Part shown: positions 51,706 to 62,941 of the stretch, piece by piece
How the letters are laid out: every line of letters starts with the position of its first letter
How positions within the stretch are numbered: the stretch's first letter is position 1
Assembly: GCF_001949145.1 (NCBI RefSeq)
Contig: NW_019091428.1
Location: 1,173,176 to 1,237,175 of the forward strand
Source of the DNA: Acanthaster planci
Taxonomy: Eukaryota; Echinodermata; Asteroidea; Valvatida; Acanthasteridae
Direction: 5' to 3'
DNA length: 64,000 nt
Translations under genes and position numbers: made by a program
The notes under the pieces: model-generated
The model's database searches: none
Told to the model about the DNA's origin: nothing
Seen by the model: the letters and a program-made list of their open reading frames with translations, nothing else

Positions 51706-52316
51706 CCAAATATCCGCGATAGAAGAAATGAGTTGTTGTCCTGCTCTTTCGCACTTCTTTTCGAATCTGCCTTTGTTCAGACCTCGTCGGGTCTCTTCCT
51801 GCGCAAAGAATGCTCCCTATATTCGAGCATTAGTAAAACCTGGCAATTGTCCAAATCTGGCGATCGTGGTGTTATCTGAAAAGGCACGCCATCCTCTTTC
51901 AAGTGATGTAAGTTTCATCTCCATGTTTGCTGTGGTTGAGGAAATATCCGCGAAAGAAGGCATGAGTTGTTGTCCCACCGCTTCGTATTTCTGTGGATTC
52001 TGCCTTTTTTACAAGTATAGAAAATCCAAACATTGCCCAAATCAGGTAATCGTGGTGTCATCTTTAAGGGCACACCCTCCTCTATCCATTGATGTAAGCT
52101 CCATGTTGTCTCACTGCTTCGTATTTTTGTGTGATTCTGCAATGTGTATAGCACCCTCTAAGAGTCCGAAAATATTTATGGTGTCATCTGAATGGGCATA
52201 CACTTCTTTATCTAATGGTGTACGTTTTATCTCCATGTTTGTTGTAGTTGAGGAAATATTCGCGAAAGCAGACAAGGGCTGTTGTCCCACTGCTTGTATT
52301 TCTGTGTGATTCTGCC
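51706..52316. repeat. Degenerate tandem repeat, units of about 65 bp spaced 230-310 bp
   Basis: Three related blocks (51706-51771, 51938-52004, 52250-52316) share AAATATCCGCGA, GTTGTTGTCC, TCGTATTTCTGTG and ATTCTGCC. A partial fourth lies near 52111-52140, and intervening words such as TCGTGGTGTCATCT also recur. The array sits inside a 216-codon plus-strand open frame whose translation repeats VVEEISAKEGMSCCPTA, but codons show no protein-like pattern and no known domain. I read it as a decayed repeat rather than a gene. Confidence 0.6.
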
Positions 52317-55300
52317 ATTGTTTATGCCCGACAGGCCTTTCCCCCGCACAGGTAGTTACCTATATTCAAACATAAAAAAGTCTGAAAATTGTTGAAATCT
52401 AAAAAACCAAAGTCGTCGGGAGCACTCGTAACACCAGAATCGTTATCGGTAGTTTTGTTTGCCGCCTTTTATCCACGCATTATTTATTTTTTTACTGTGA
52501 GCATTCTTGATCGCAATGGAACTGAACTCCCAAAAGACGATTTTTTTTATAAACGGGAGAGAAGCTGCCGCGTTAGTCATTATATGGGTAATAATGACCA
52601 ATTCCCTGTTAAATAACCTTTTTCATAAAAGCAAGGTGATTGATATTTAAGGAAGGCAGTCTAATCCCTGGGCAGCAGATTCATAAAGCGGAATGTAGAA
52701 TCGCAGCTGAGCTTTGAAAATAGTTATGTCTCACTGAGCAACTCTGTCTAAAAGTTTAATCAGCACTCTTTTGCATTCAGTGAAGTGGACTTTATTCATT
52801 ACAATAACTTGCACTTAATAAATTGAAGTCAATCCTTATTCACATTACTCAGTTTTGAATTCAGCTTTATATTTATTTGTACTAAAATAATTCACTTGTG
52901 CTATTCATCTGCTTCGCCCAAAGCGTTGGCCGTAATCGCGTGACAATAAGGTTCACCTCCTATGAGCGGTATTTGGGGGATTCTTTGTCTGAGCTCAATC
53001 AGTAATCATTTCTCTTGTTCATTATGCAAATATTCAAAATATTCAAATATTCAGAAATCTAATATGAGACTAACAACTGAAGATCTTTGCTTTTCATGCC
53101 CATGCAATTGAACCCTTGATAACTATTCCTTGGCGCATTATCAAGCCAAACCCTTCGGACAAGGCCCAGGTGTGGGGAATTGTTTACATTCCTCACTTCT
53201 GAGAACAAAAGGCGACGCACAAAAGCTTCCTGGTATGTCGCAAGCACGTAGTGCGGACGAAGGTGTAATAATTGCTGCAGAGAACCACCCTGTCTGGCTT
53301 ATTAAAGACATCAGACGTCCATTCGAACACTTCTCTGTTGAGTTTCAGCAGCCGTTACTCTCCGTTGTACTAAATATTATTCTTTTACACAGTAGACTTA
53401 GCTTGACGTCTTGATTAAGCTAATGTCCAACTATCAGTACGGAACACATCGGATCTCCGGATGAGTACTCGGCCTCAAACCTGGTGGCTTCTTGTCTCCA
53501 CGACAAGAAGAGCAGTGACGAGGGAACATGAGTGTAACTACTTTCAAGTAAATCCAGGTACTGGAGCATGCATTGATATTGACTGTGACAGTGATTTTGT
53601 TGGAGATTGCCTCACAAAATCAAGGTACGATGACGGGCAAACGGGCGTCAGCCACGCTTCCATGCATGCTATAGGTGCTACATTTGGGGCTTACCCTGGT
53701 GTTGGAACTCTTGCCTTGGAAGGAGTGGATCAATTTTGTATGCTTTTAACACTGTATTCATATTTGCTCAGAGTACATGCAGCAAACCGTGGTTCGATAT
53801 GGGCTCTCTAAACCGCTAAAAATGTGTGTTCTCGGCTTTCTTTGATTGTACGTAAGCCAAAGACCGGGAGAGGCGTAGAGGAGGACGAAGCCATGGGACT
53901 GGAACCAGAGACACATAACAACAGCGTTTGCAGACAACTAGATTAACTTTTTCCATGTATCTCTGAGGTCATCTTAATGCAGAAATCTGTAGGATAAACA
54001 GTGTGTACTTGCTATAAGCTGACGGCAGAAGGTCCCAACGACTGATGTACGGATTTGTTGTCTAGGCCAGGACGTCTCTGCAGTGAACTGTATGCGGTAA
54101 GTCTGAAAAAAAATGAAACAGCAAATAATCTTGCTAGCGATTGTATGTAGTTAGTATGCTATTCATAGGTCGAAAAACTTTTTTAAAAAAAGTAAAGAAG
54201 TATATCTTTTCCTTTCTCAAAAAATGAAAATATAATTAATCCACCTATCAAAACACAAATCTTAACACTTGACTCCAGGATGTAGGAAAATAAATATGTA
54301 AAAATTACATTGTGTTGAGCTTACGTGTTTGTAGAAAAGCCTCAGCCACTATCCAAATGTACAAAGGAAGTAAGTTGGAGATACTTGTGTTTTTAATATT
54401 TATGGAATGTTTCGCAGAGCAGGTCCATTTTCATTATGTCTTTAAATGATATATTTTAAATCAATGAACATAACATTTAAATGATATTCGATTTTGGTTC
54501 GTAAGGCCAAGTATAATCGACTGTTCGTGACCAAAGGATGACTTTGAATGAAACCTGCTTTAAAGGAGTTTGAAGACTCCTGAAGTTTAAATGGAAAATT
54601 ATAAGGAGACGGTCTAGTCACTAAAAGAAGAGAGTTATCAGGAATTTAAAAACTATTGCACTAGTATATTTACGGGAGACACATTTTTACTGAACACCAA
54701 ATACAATTATACACCTTACGTTCAATATAAAAACTAAGGATCTTAAATTTAACACGATGAATTTTGCAGTGTATTCTCTGTGTATACAAAGGAGTGTATC
54801 CGCGCTAACTGATTTGTTGAACTGAAAAATGAACGTTTAGTGAAATAACGACGTCACGATTTTTTCCAACATTCCAGAGCCTTCATTAAAAAATAAGAAA
54901 AACTAATGAAGGAATATTTTAGCAAAAATGATGATATGCTTATTTTAATTGCCGGTAAATATTAGCTTGACCTTAATTTGTATTCGCGTTAGGATATGCC
55001 AGTGGATACTGCGCAGAGCTAATTTACGCCTGTTGTTATCACAGCGCTATTTTTGCGCATGGTATCCGCGTGCATGTTTGGATGTCATTTACAAAGCAAT
55101 GGTAGTCTGTGTATGTTAATTAACATATAGGGTTTTGGCCACAATGATAAAGACTTTCAAGCGGAAATAACGGCGATGTATGTCAGTACATGTACATGCA
55201 TCAACCTATACTACACATGTTCAGTTGGACAACTCTCTCAGAACGATACAAATGCTGACAAACTGTAAAACTGAAGTTCCAGCTAGAAGTTACTACTCCT

Positions 55301-57786
55301 AATCAGTCACCAGGCCTATCACGATATAGCTTTGGGTTCGAAAGGCATCTAAATTGCACGATGTACCCCATGATGTGGGTCTCCGTGGTGCTTGCAATGT
55401 CTTGCAGCATCCTAGCGTGTGAAATTACTGGCTATCCAGAAAACTGTTGAGGCCTCTTATAAAATTGTTAGTACATGTACATGCATTTTAGGCCGAGAAG
55501 GATACCATTCAGCGCGGTGCTTAATTACTTTCGAGCTAAGCTTATAATGAATTACATATCCAAAGTACCGTACCCTGTGATTTTTAGAGCCCACCTCTTT
55601 ATCGTGTACAAACATTTGTGTATTTCTGCGGATTACCGGACACGAGGCCGCACTGTCCAGTCCCGTTTGCTTTAAGGAGAGATACAAATATGATTTATTT
55701 TAGAAAAGCCTGGTCTCAGAGTCTACAACTTTGTTGAGGAATTAAGCCAGCAAAATGGAGTAGTTTATTTCTAGGCATATTTTAATTATGCTGTGTTTCC
55801 GCGGGCCGAGAGAACCCATTAATCGAAAATACACCGTCGGGCTCTTTTCCTTTTGTCAGCCAGCCACGCTTTGTCAATGGTGGTCTAGAATGGAGTTCAT
55901 TGTGTAAAGAATTCTTACCGGATCGAAGACCTGGATGCACTATATCAGACTTTCAGGAAGTGCGTTCAGGATACATTTTTTTTAAATGTAATGTTTTCAT
56001 TTTGTAGGAATTCCCTGTTTTGAATAAAGACAGGTCCTGAATGGTTAGCCGAACGTCGATTAAAATAAAACATGTTTTTATCGCTAGTCAATCGATCAGA
56101 GACGGCACGTAGACAGTTTGCCAAAGGTACTTACTCAGAAACAGAATTGTAAAATAATGCAGTTGACCCCATGTAATTATTGCTATCGAACTAAGGTACA
56201 TCAAAATATCCAAAAGAGAAAATCTATCTTGAAGTTTTAAAATCATTATTTTGTTTCCATTCTTTTTTTCCCTTTTTGTTATAAATGGAGCCTTATTAAA
56301 GCTTTATGCTTTTACTCATAATCCAATGTAGCAAAACAAGTAACCCCTTTTGGGACAAGGTGCTTTGTTTTCTCGCCAAGTTGAGCAGGACTTTTGAATA
56401 AAATTATTGTGCTGGGAATTAGATATGATCGCCGGGCCTTCATCTCGTGTAAACAAAAGTGCTTAAAAGTCATTAAATAAATGTATCAAATTAACGAAAT
56501 GGTCTGCGATGACTATGTAGTTATGAAAACATAGCGACCGTTTGTTTAAATTTGCTACAGTGTAAGCTATCCAGGTCCGACATGAAAATGTCTGTGTTTT
56601 TTCAAATAATAAATATGGCGGATCTTAGGTTTGTGATTGTTTCTTTAAACTTCTGATAATAGGACACGTGTGTTTTAATAGAGTGTCTGTGGTAAAATTA
56701 TGACGTCAGGGAATTGCGACATCAACGCAAAACATAGCAAAATGTTGCATATATATTTTTTATGCTTATAAGATTATTTCAACAGAACAGTTACGACGCA
56801 CATTTCGTGCGGTTCCCGTTAAGTTAAGAGCTCAGCTTTAAATTACTGAAGCAAGAAAGGGAATTCATGGGTAAGGACACCCTCAAAAACGAGAAATGAT
56901 GCTTATCGAACACTTCTTCGCCATTGGTGTTGCTCGCCCCGTGCGCACACCCACAGCACCATGTGAACAAATCAGCTTCTTTCACAGGCGGGATCACAGT
57001 TATTTTAAATCACGGGCAGAAAAATGCACAAGCAAGACATCAAAATTTACTTCAAGGAGCTAAGACTGATATTCACCATTTAAAACGGCTGAGATCTTCC
57101 CTTCCCTTCTTGTGGGTTGTTCTTCTTTCAAGAGCACCTCTAAGAGAGAAAATAGAGAGAATGGGGGGATCCTCACCCCGTGTTTGGAGTGGATAATCCC
57201 TTGTGCATGCAAAACAATGCATGTAGACATTTTTTTTGCATACACAAGGGTTTACCCACTGCGGCCACAGGGCAAGGTTTCCCCTCGTTTTCTCTGTTTT
57301 CTTCGAATGACGCAATCTACATTCAGAATTTGCAACTTGTCATGAACAGAAAAAAGCCCTTTTAAGCTTGTTATGGTTGAGCTCTGAAGACAAATGACAC
57401 TGCGTTCGATTTGGATGCTCCATATTTATTTACACAGATAAAATCAGAGAAAACATGTTTTCCTTTGAGTTGCTCTTTAAATCTTCTAACCAACTCCGAA
57501 TAACTATAGTCTTATCGTCCTGTTCGACCGTTATCACTCAAACTGTAAACGAGGAAGGAAGTCTAAATAAAATGCCGACTTCAGATTGACCACTTTAAAA
57601 TATCTGTGGAAATGTTCCACGCGATCACTGTGAAGGTAACTGGGCTTGGTTTAAACTCTTCAGTGCTAGGTATGGTGAAATAAAGTGCGAGTTGGAACTT
57701 CCAGATGAGGACGGGCGTGTTCTTTGCCGCGGTGAGTGTGTAGTAACCATACCCATTCTTCATTTTGGGAGCTTCTGCCGTCAGCC
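52317..57786. other. Gene-poor interval upstream of the Ig receptor genes
   Basis: No gene is recognised. A plus open frame at 53461-53811 (116 codons) lacks domain and splice support. A short frame with a signal-peptide-like start lies at 55361-55450. The word GTACATGTACATGCATTTT occurs at about 55470 and again near 63742. Confidence 0.5.
55361..55450 (+). CDS. Short ORF with signal-peptide-like sequence (29 codons)
   Basis: An ATG with A at -3 opens a frame starting MYPMMWVSVVLAMSCSILAC and ending EITGYPENC before TGA. The hydrophobic core and following cysteine-bounded tail look like the start of a small secreted peptide. The frame is too short to exclude chance, and no obvious donor extends it. 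No known peptide family is recognised. Confidence 0.15.
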   Translation: MYPMMWVSVVLAMSCSILACEITGYPENC

Positions 57787-59532
57787 ATGTTCCTGTGTAT
57801 CTTTCTCTTAGCTCTCGTCTTGGGGGAAAGTTCTGGAGGATTTATTTGGAAGGACCCCGAGGATAAGTTCGCTGTGGTTGGAGACAATGTGACATTGAGT
57901 TGTACAGTCAGTGAATCTTCAGGCGTATGCGATGGCAGTTATGGGGTCATCACCTTTCATTGGCAGTTGAAACTTAGAAAATCAAAAAAATTCCAGAAAA
58001 TTTCAAACTGCTCAAGACCACTCCCAAATTATGCCAGGCGGTATTCAGTGTCACAAAATGGCACTGAATGGAAGCTGAATATACGAAATGTCACAGAAAA
58101 TGAAAACGGGAAGTACAAATGCTCTGTTGCATTTACTAAGAAATCCCAACCAGGATCTAAAGCCTCTAAAGCAGCAGTATTAACAGTCATTCAGCCAATA
58201 GAAACAGCCGTCGAACCGTCTCATATTAAAGCAAAACCGGGCGAGAATGCTACTTTTCTCTGCCATATCCAAGAAGGACAAGAGCCGAGCTACAGTTACG
58301 TTTGGTATTTATTCGGGAAAAATAGGAAAAGGGAACAAATAACTACGTCGTCAAAATTTTCATTGTCTGACAATGGAAGGTACCTCACTATCATGGAAGT
58401 AACAGAGCGACAGAATGGCACTTACGCCTGTGGAGTTTTCCGAGGTGACGTTTCTTTAACAAGGCATAACGACTCCGCCTCGCTGGTTGTGGAGCCAGTG
58501 GAAGTTGTCACAGATGTAGAAGAGCCAGAGATAATCGCACAACAGGAGGTATCTCCTGGAACCGAGGCACTCCACTCATCAACCACACCAAGTTCTGTCG
58601 ACAAGCTCCCAGCCAACATCAACCCAGCTGACGGCCCCGACAACGCCGCGATCGACAACGCACCAGTCCGCCCTCCCGATGACCACATTCAGACTGAGAA
58701 TTTCGCCGAGAATGTCTCTTCACCCACTCAATCTATCCGAAAGAGAGTTGAATCCGACGAAGAAACAACCTCCGGCTCCAAGAACTCACTAGCATTCACT
58801 GTAGCTGGAGTGCTCGCCGCCCTCGTTCTTACCCTTATTATTACATTCCTCCTTTACTTTGTAATCTACAAGGGCCGAAATGAAACAATAGCCAGGCTGG
58901 ATCGTAAATCTCACGTTGCTGGCGCTGACGAAACAACTTCTAATGCGAATGGGATAGTTGAAACGCAACTGGATCTTGAGGAGGCGGCTTCACCCACATA
59001 TGAGTTCATCCCTGAGGGTACGCGACCAAGTCATTCCAGCAAGGAAACTACCGCTGAGGTGTTGTATGCCGAACCGGAAAATCGCGTCGTCACATCTGCA
59101 AAACCAGAAACGGTTCGGACAAAAGAGGCACAAACATCAGTCGGAGATGCTCGTGAGACGATAAAACACCAAGGAGCTGACTCTCCAAGCACCCAAGTCG
59201 ACAACATACAGAAGCCTAAACGCCAAAATCCAGTGATGGCTGAGAAGCCTGGGATTGTCTCAGGAGTTGCTGAGAACCGTCAGCAATCCAGTGTTAAACC
59301 GCCTGAGGTCAAGCCGTATCAACCGTCAAGACAACGGGCAGGTAACGGGCCACAAGACCCTTCGCCGTCAGCAGAAGACCAGGAAGACCACGACCGTAGC
59401 AAGGATGACCCACGGAAGAGGAATGTGGAGGGATTGATCTACGCTGACCTTGATCTGGAGGAACAAGGACAGACTGTCGTCATTAACGAGGGGGACGGGG
59501 AGGAGTCAGTTTACGCCGACATCGTCAAATAG
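57787..59532 (+). CDS. Two-Ig-domain membrane receptor with paired ITIM-like motifs, intronless (copy 1)
   Basis: Predicted type I plasma-membrane receptor of 581 residues in one exon. I start at the ATG at 57787 because it begins a signal peptide (MFLCIFLLALVLG); the longer frame has no ATG. Two V-like Ig domains follow: C39-C112 (with NGKYKCS) and C159-C215 (with NGTYACG). An acidic, Ser/Thr/Pro-rich stalk follows, with a membrane helix at 335-361. The 220-residue cytoplasmic tail has tyrosines at 405 (PTYEFI), 427 (VLYAEP), 511, 552 (LIYADL) and 576 (SVYADI). The last two fit the ITIM pattern and are 24 residues apart, close to the spacing that engages tandem-SH2 phosphatases in SIRP/PECAM-type receptors. 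The ligand is unknown. Its paralogue lies 1.5 kb downstream on the same strand. Confidence 0.88.
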   Translation: MFLCIFLLALVLGESSGGFIWKDPEDKFAVVGDNVTLSCTVSESSGVCDGSYGVITFHWQLKLRKSKKFQKISNCSRPLPNYARRYSVSQNGTEWKLNIRNVTENENGKYKCSVAFTKKSQPGSKASKAAVLTVIQPIETAVEPSHIKAKPGENATFLCHIQEGQEPSYSYVWYLFGKNRKREQITTSSKFSLSDNGRYLTIMEVTERQNGTYACGVFRGDVSLTRHNDSASLVVEPVEVVTDVEEPEIIAQQEVSPGTEALHSSTTPSSVDKLPANINPADGPDNAAIDNAPVRPPDDHIQTENFAENVSSPTQSIRKRVESDEETTSGSKNSLAFTVAGVLAALVLTLIITFLLYFVIYKGRNETIARLDRKSHVAGADETTSNANGIVETQLDLEEAASPTYEFIPEGTRPSHSSKETTAEVLYAEPENRVVTSAKPETVRTKEAQTSVGDARETIKHQGADSPSTQVDNIQKPKRQNPVMAEKPGIVSGVAENRQQSSVKPPEVKPYQPSRQRAGNGPQDPSPSAEDQEDHDRSKDDPRKRNVEGLIYADLDLEEQGQTVVINEGDGEESVYADIVK

Positions 59533-61048
59533 AGTGTCTTTGGTAAGCCAAAAGAGGAGCAAAAGCACAGAAAGCCTACTGCGGACAGGTCCAATCTGAT
59601 GGAAGTTTAGTTAAAATAGCATGTGCTCAGTAATTTTTGTTTGGCACCCTGCACAACATTGCTTTAAGTTTCGTTTCCGACTAATGTATTAATTATGAAG
59701 TGAGGGAGATTACAGAAGTCTGCCCTTTATACGGAAATTAAGGCATTCGCAGCTGCAAGAGGAGTCATTTTACATATACAATTTAGACCGAACATGTTTC
59801 TTGGCAGATATAAGTTTGCACTGTAGTATCTTTTACAATACAGTCGACTCTCCTTATAATGGACACTGTTCTAGCGAACTGCTGTCATAAAGAACAAAGT
59901 TCTAGAATCTTGATTTCGTGCATTCTTGTGTTCTCTGTGGTTTCCACCTCTTGTGTAACGAAATCCTTGTTATAGCAAAGTAATTGGATTGGTCGCAGTA
60001 ACTTTATTAAAACAGAGTTGCCTGTATTTTGAACTATTAAGAGACAGACTGCACAGCACAGACTGTGCTACTTTATTTAACAAATTAACTTGTAGTCCAG
60101 AAAATAATCAAGAATTTGTGTTCTCAGCTTTCACTTCTTTTATTCCTTTGCAAATGTATTTCTTATTTCACAAAGGGGAAGTGCGTCTTAATTGTAAAAC
60201 CTAACAAGTGTGCACTATCGGTATAATAGTCTCGAAGCCAAAACTAACACGAGCTCAATGTTGCAGTTGACTGCAAACTTGTCATGGTTTGACTGGCGAT
60301 GTCAAATTTTTTATTTTGCTTTTTAATGACGCATTGGAATGAGGGGTTGTAGCCTCCAATTAATCGCAGATTAATTATGAAAATGGACAGGAGCAGCAAA
60401 TGGAATGCTCAAGTTCCTAAATTTATTGTCCAATTGCCTCTATACAAAGCAGCAGAAGACTCATAAAGTTTAACCTTTTTTCGGGGCATGATCTGCCATC
60501 ACAAGTTTTAATCTGCCTCTGCTGCAGTCTCTAAAACAATAGGCATATGCAACGATATCTCGGTACAGGTCTGTTAGAATTTTGCATTGTCTCTAAGTTA
60601 AATAAACGACCCAAACAATGTCTGCTATTGCCAGACTGGACAGTCTAAATCGGAGGATTCTTTTTCTCTAAGCGGATTTATTGACATAAAAATTTTAATT
60701 ATTTTTTAAACAATTTAACGCGGAAGTAATGCGCCCTAACGATGAATTTTATTTTTTGGCATAACACAGGGAAGGAAGTTCGGAACAGCAGTTCAAAACT
60801 GCTCTAAAACATTAACATGAGGAAATATCTATGTGTTCCCATAAGTGCTGCCATGCAGCTGTGCGAGACGTGTATTATACGCCTTCCATATCAACTCTTA
60901 TATTAGAACGGGTCTCCACACTTGATGGTTAATGTGGTTTTCAAGTCATTTAAGTCTACATAAACAGATTGTCGAGGACCTGAAACCAATCGATTCAATT
61001 TTTATATTTTTGATTGTTCTCCAACCGACTGACGTCAGAAATATTACC
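59533..61048. other. Intergenic / 3' UTR between the two Ig receptor genes
   Basis: Contains a pogo/Tigger-like terminal sequence at 59841 and an AATAAA near 60600. No gene is seen; the frame at 59989-60204 looks like chance. Confidence 0.5.
59841..59985 (+). mobile_element. pogo/Tigger-like non-autonomous element fragment
   Basis: CAGTCGACTCTCCTTATAAT directly after a TA matches the terminal repeat style of pogo/Tigger (Tc1/mariner superfamily) elements. It continues with AACGAAATCCTTGTTATAGC-type sequence near 59959. No matching inverted terminus or transposase is seen, so the copy is partial or decayed. It lies just downstream of the copy 1 stop codon and may be in its 3' UTR. Confidence 0.5.
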
Positions 61049-62941
61049 ATGTTTGTGCTCGGGTTTGTACTCCTTCTTGCATCGGTGTGTGTGGGAAAAA
61101 GTGGAAGTTTCTTCTTGAAACAGCCACGGGACACTTTGGCTGTTAAAGGAGACACCGTGATATTGAGCTGTAAACTTAATGTCACAGCGTGTAGCAGTAC
61201 CACAGAAAACCAAGGATATCTTACGCATTGGCAATACTTCTGTCCTAGGCAGCCAGTGGGACATTGCAAATCCATATCTACTTGTGATGCAATTAATGCC
61301 GATAAGACGAAGTACAGTGTCTCGGCCACTCGGTTCAGATGGCCTCTGTCTATACAAAACGTGCAGTCAAGCGACGATGGGGACTACAAGTGCTCGGTCT
61401 ATTCCTACCGTAATCAAAGTCATTACGAGTCTAGATCTGCCACCCTCACTGTTATATTACCGATAAAAACGGCTGTCAAACCGCGTCAAATTACTGCGAC
61501 GGTGGGGGAGTCGGCGTCTTTTCACTGTCACGCCTATCGACAACACAGCCACCCAGTTTGGCACAATTGGTACTTCAACGGAACAGTGAAAGACGAGCTT
61601 GGTGTACCCAGCAGTAGATTTCAGTTAACTGGAAATGGACGTAACATTACAATTTCAGGATTGGACCAAAAATTCAATAACATACAAATAACATGCAGTG
61701 TGCTAAGTGGGAAAGTTGAATTGACGAAGGACAGGAAACAAGCCTTATTACTTGTCCAACCGAGGTCAGAACCCCCAGAACCTATCGGAACCGAAGAAAC
61801 AATGGTGGTTGAGCAGGTCCATCCAAATCCTACCGGTCCGCAGCCGGAGTTTCAAGGGACTGCAGAATTGCCGAAGAAACCTTTTACAACAAAGAAATTC
61901 AATATTAATCCTCCAGCCCGACCAACAGTCCTTCAAGCAAGTGCCGAGAACAAAGACACCGAGGAGGATTCCAAGCCCAGAAATGAACAATCTGATGGCA
62001 TCCCGGCCTTGTTATTGGGAGGCATCTTCGCTGCTGTCGTCTTACTACTCGTCATTGTATTCCTCTTGTACTTCTTGCTCTTCAAAAGCAGAGGCAAGCC
62101 AGACACTGACCCAAACCGCCAGTCACCGGGAACTCCGCACAGCGAAACAGGCACCAAGAGCAACGACACGGCAGAGTCCCGGCTGGGTATCGGTGATGGT
62201 TCTCCTGCATGCTCACAAGCAATCTCCCCCGGCACAGTGTCAGTTGAACTATCCACGCCACCGACTGTGACCGTGGCTGAGAACTCAAATCAGCAGTCAA
62301 TCGCCGAGCAAGACCAAGGTGATGTCGGTAAGACCTCAGTGAAAGACGCGGTTCAACTGACCTTTGATCTCACTGCAGCAGAGGCTGAGAAGAGTCACGA
62401 AATAGAGAAGAACCCGGAGGCTTTGTACGCCATGCCTATAAAGAAGCAATCACTTAACACTAAGGCGCTGGATGCCTTACATGACTCTTCGCAAGGCGTT
62501 AGTGGGCAGAACACAGAAAAGACCAACGAATCGAAGAGGGAATCCCCAGATGGATCAAGCCAGAGTCTGGAGGATAGAATTCAAAACCGACCCAAGGCCA
62601 AGAAACCCATCATTTCTGTCAAGCCGTACTCGGGCACGGGACGCATCGCTAGTGACCGGCAGTTCAGCGATGTCAAACCACCCTGGGCTGTTTCCTATCA
62701 CCTGTCGAAAGGACGGGCGAGGGCTAGCTCTGTCGATACCCCTAAGCCACCAGGTGACGTCGAAGATGGGGCAAAGAGCAATGACCCAAGGCAAAGGAAC
62801 GTGGAAAATCTGGTCTACGCCGATTTGGATCTGCGAGGAATTGCTGGAAAAGAGGCGATGGGACCGAGCATCATCCGTACCGAGGAAGAGACTCTTTACG
62901 CCGATATCGTCAACAAAGACATCCCGAACAAGTCGAGGTAG
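61049..62941 (+). CDS. Two-Ig-domain membrane receptor with paired ITIM-like motifs, intronless (copy 2)
   Basis: Predicted type I membrane receptor of 630 residues in one exon, paralogous to the gene at 57787. I start at the ATG at 61049 (A at -3), which opens a signal peptide (MFVLGFVLLLASVCVG). An in-frame ATG at 60932 would bury it. Ig domain 1 is C41-C115 (DDGDYKCS) with four extra cysteines (48, 65, 73, 79). Ig domain 2 is C160-C216. A proline-rich stalk leads to a membrane helix at 318-346. Cytoplasmic tyrosines are 460 (ALYAMP), 527 (VKPYSG), 590 (LVYADL) and 617 (TLYADI). The last two are ITIM-like, 27 residues apart, in a C-terminal block shared with copy 1 (RNVEnLvYADLDL and YADIV). 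Ectodomain and mid-tail are strongly diverged. Likely inhibitory immune or adhesion receptor; ligand unknown. Confidence 0.88.
   Translation: MFVLGFVLLLASVCVGKSGSFFLKQPRDTLAVKGDTVILSCKLNVTACSSTTENQGYLTHWQYFCPRQPVGHCKSISTCDAINADKTKYSVSATRFRWPLSIQNVQSSDDGDYKCSVYSYRNQSHYESRSATLTVILPIKTAVKPRQITATVGESASFHCHAYRQHSHPVWHNWYFNGTVKDELGVPSSRFQLTGNGRNITISGLDQKFNNIQITCSVLSGKVELTKDRKQALLLVQPRSEPPEPIGTEETMVVEQVHPNPTGPQPEFQGTAELPKKPFTTKKFNINPPARPTVLQASAENKDTEEDSKPRNEQSDGIPALLLGGIFAAVVLLLVIVFLLYFLLFKSRGKPDTDPNRQSPGTPHSETGTKSNDTAESRLGIGDGSPACSQAISPGTVSVELSTPPTVTVAENSNQQSIAEQDQGDVGKTSVKDAVQLTFDLTAAEAEKSHEIEKNPEALYAMPIKKQSLNTKALDALHDSSQGVSGQNTEKTNESKRESPDGSSQSLEDRIQNRPKAKKPIISVKPYSGTGRIASDRQFSDVKPPWAVSYHLSKGRARASSVDTPKPPGDVEDGAKSNDPRQRNVENLVYADLDLRGIAGKEAMGPSIIRTEEETLYADIVNKDIPNKSR

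Noticed and set aside
53461-53811. 116-codon plus open frame with Cys/Asp-rich stretch
   Set aside because: Looks mildly protein-like (ACIDIDCDSDFVGDC) but lacks a domain, good splice sites or a paralogue. Kept out of the gene list.
57736-57786. Upstream extension of Ig receptor copy 1
   Set aside because: The extended frame has no ATG (it opens at GTG), and the ATG at 57787 directly starts a signal peptide.
58542-59532. ITAM reading of the Ig receptor tail tyrosines
   Set aside because: The gap between the two YADL/YADI motifs (about 20 residues) exceeds the 6-12 allowed for an ITAM. Single ITIM-like motifs fit better.
60932-61048. Upstream ATG of Ig receptor copy 2
   Set aside because: It would add 39 residues before a clear signal peptide; the ATG at 61049 has a better context and matches the paralogue.
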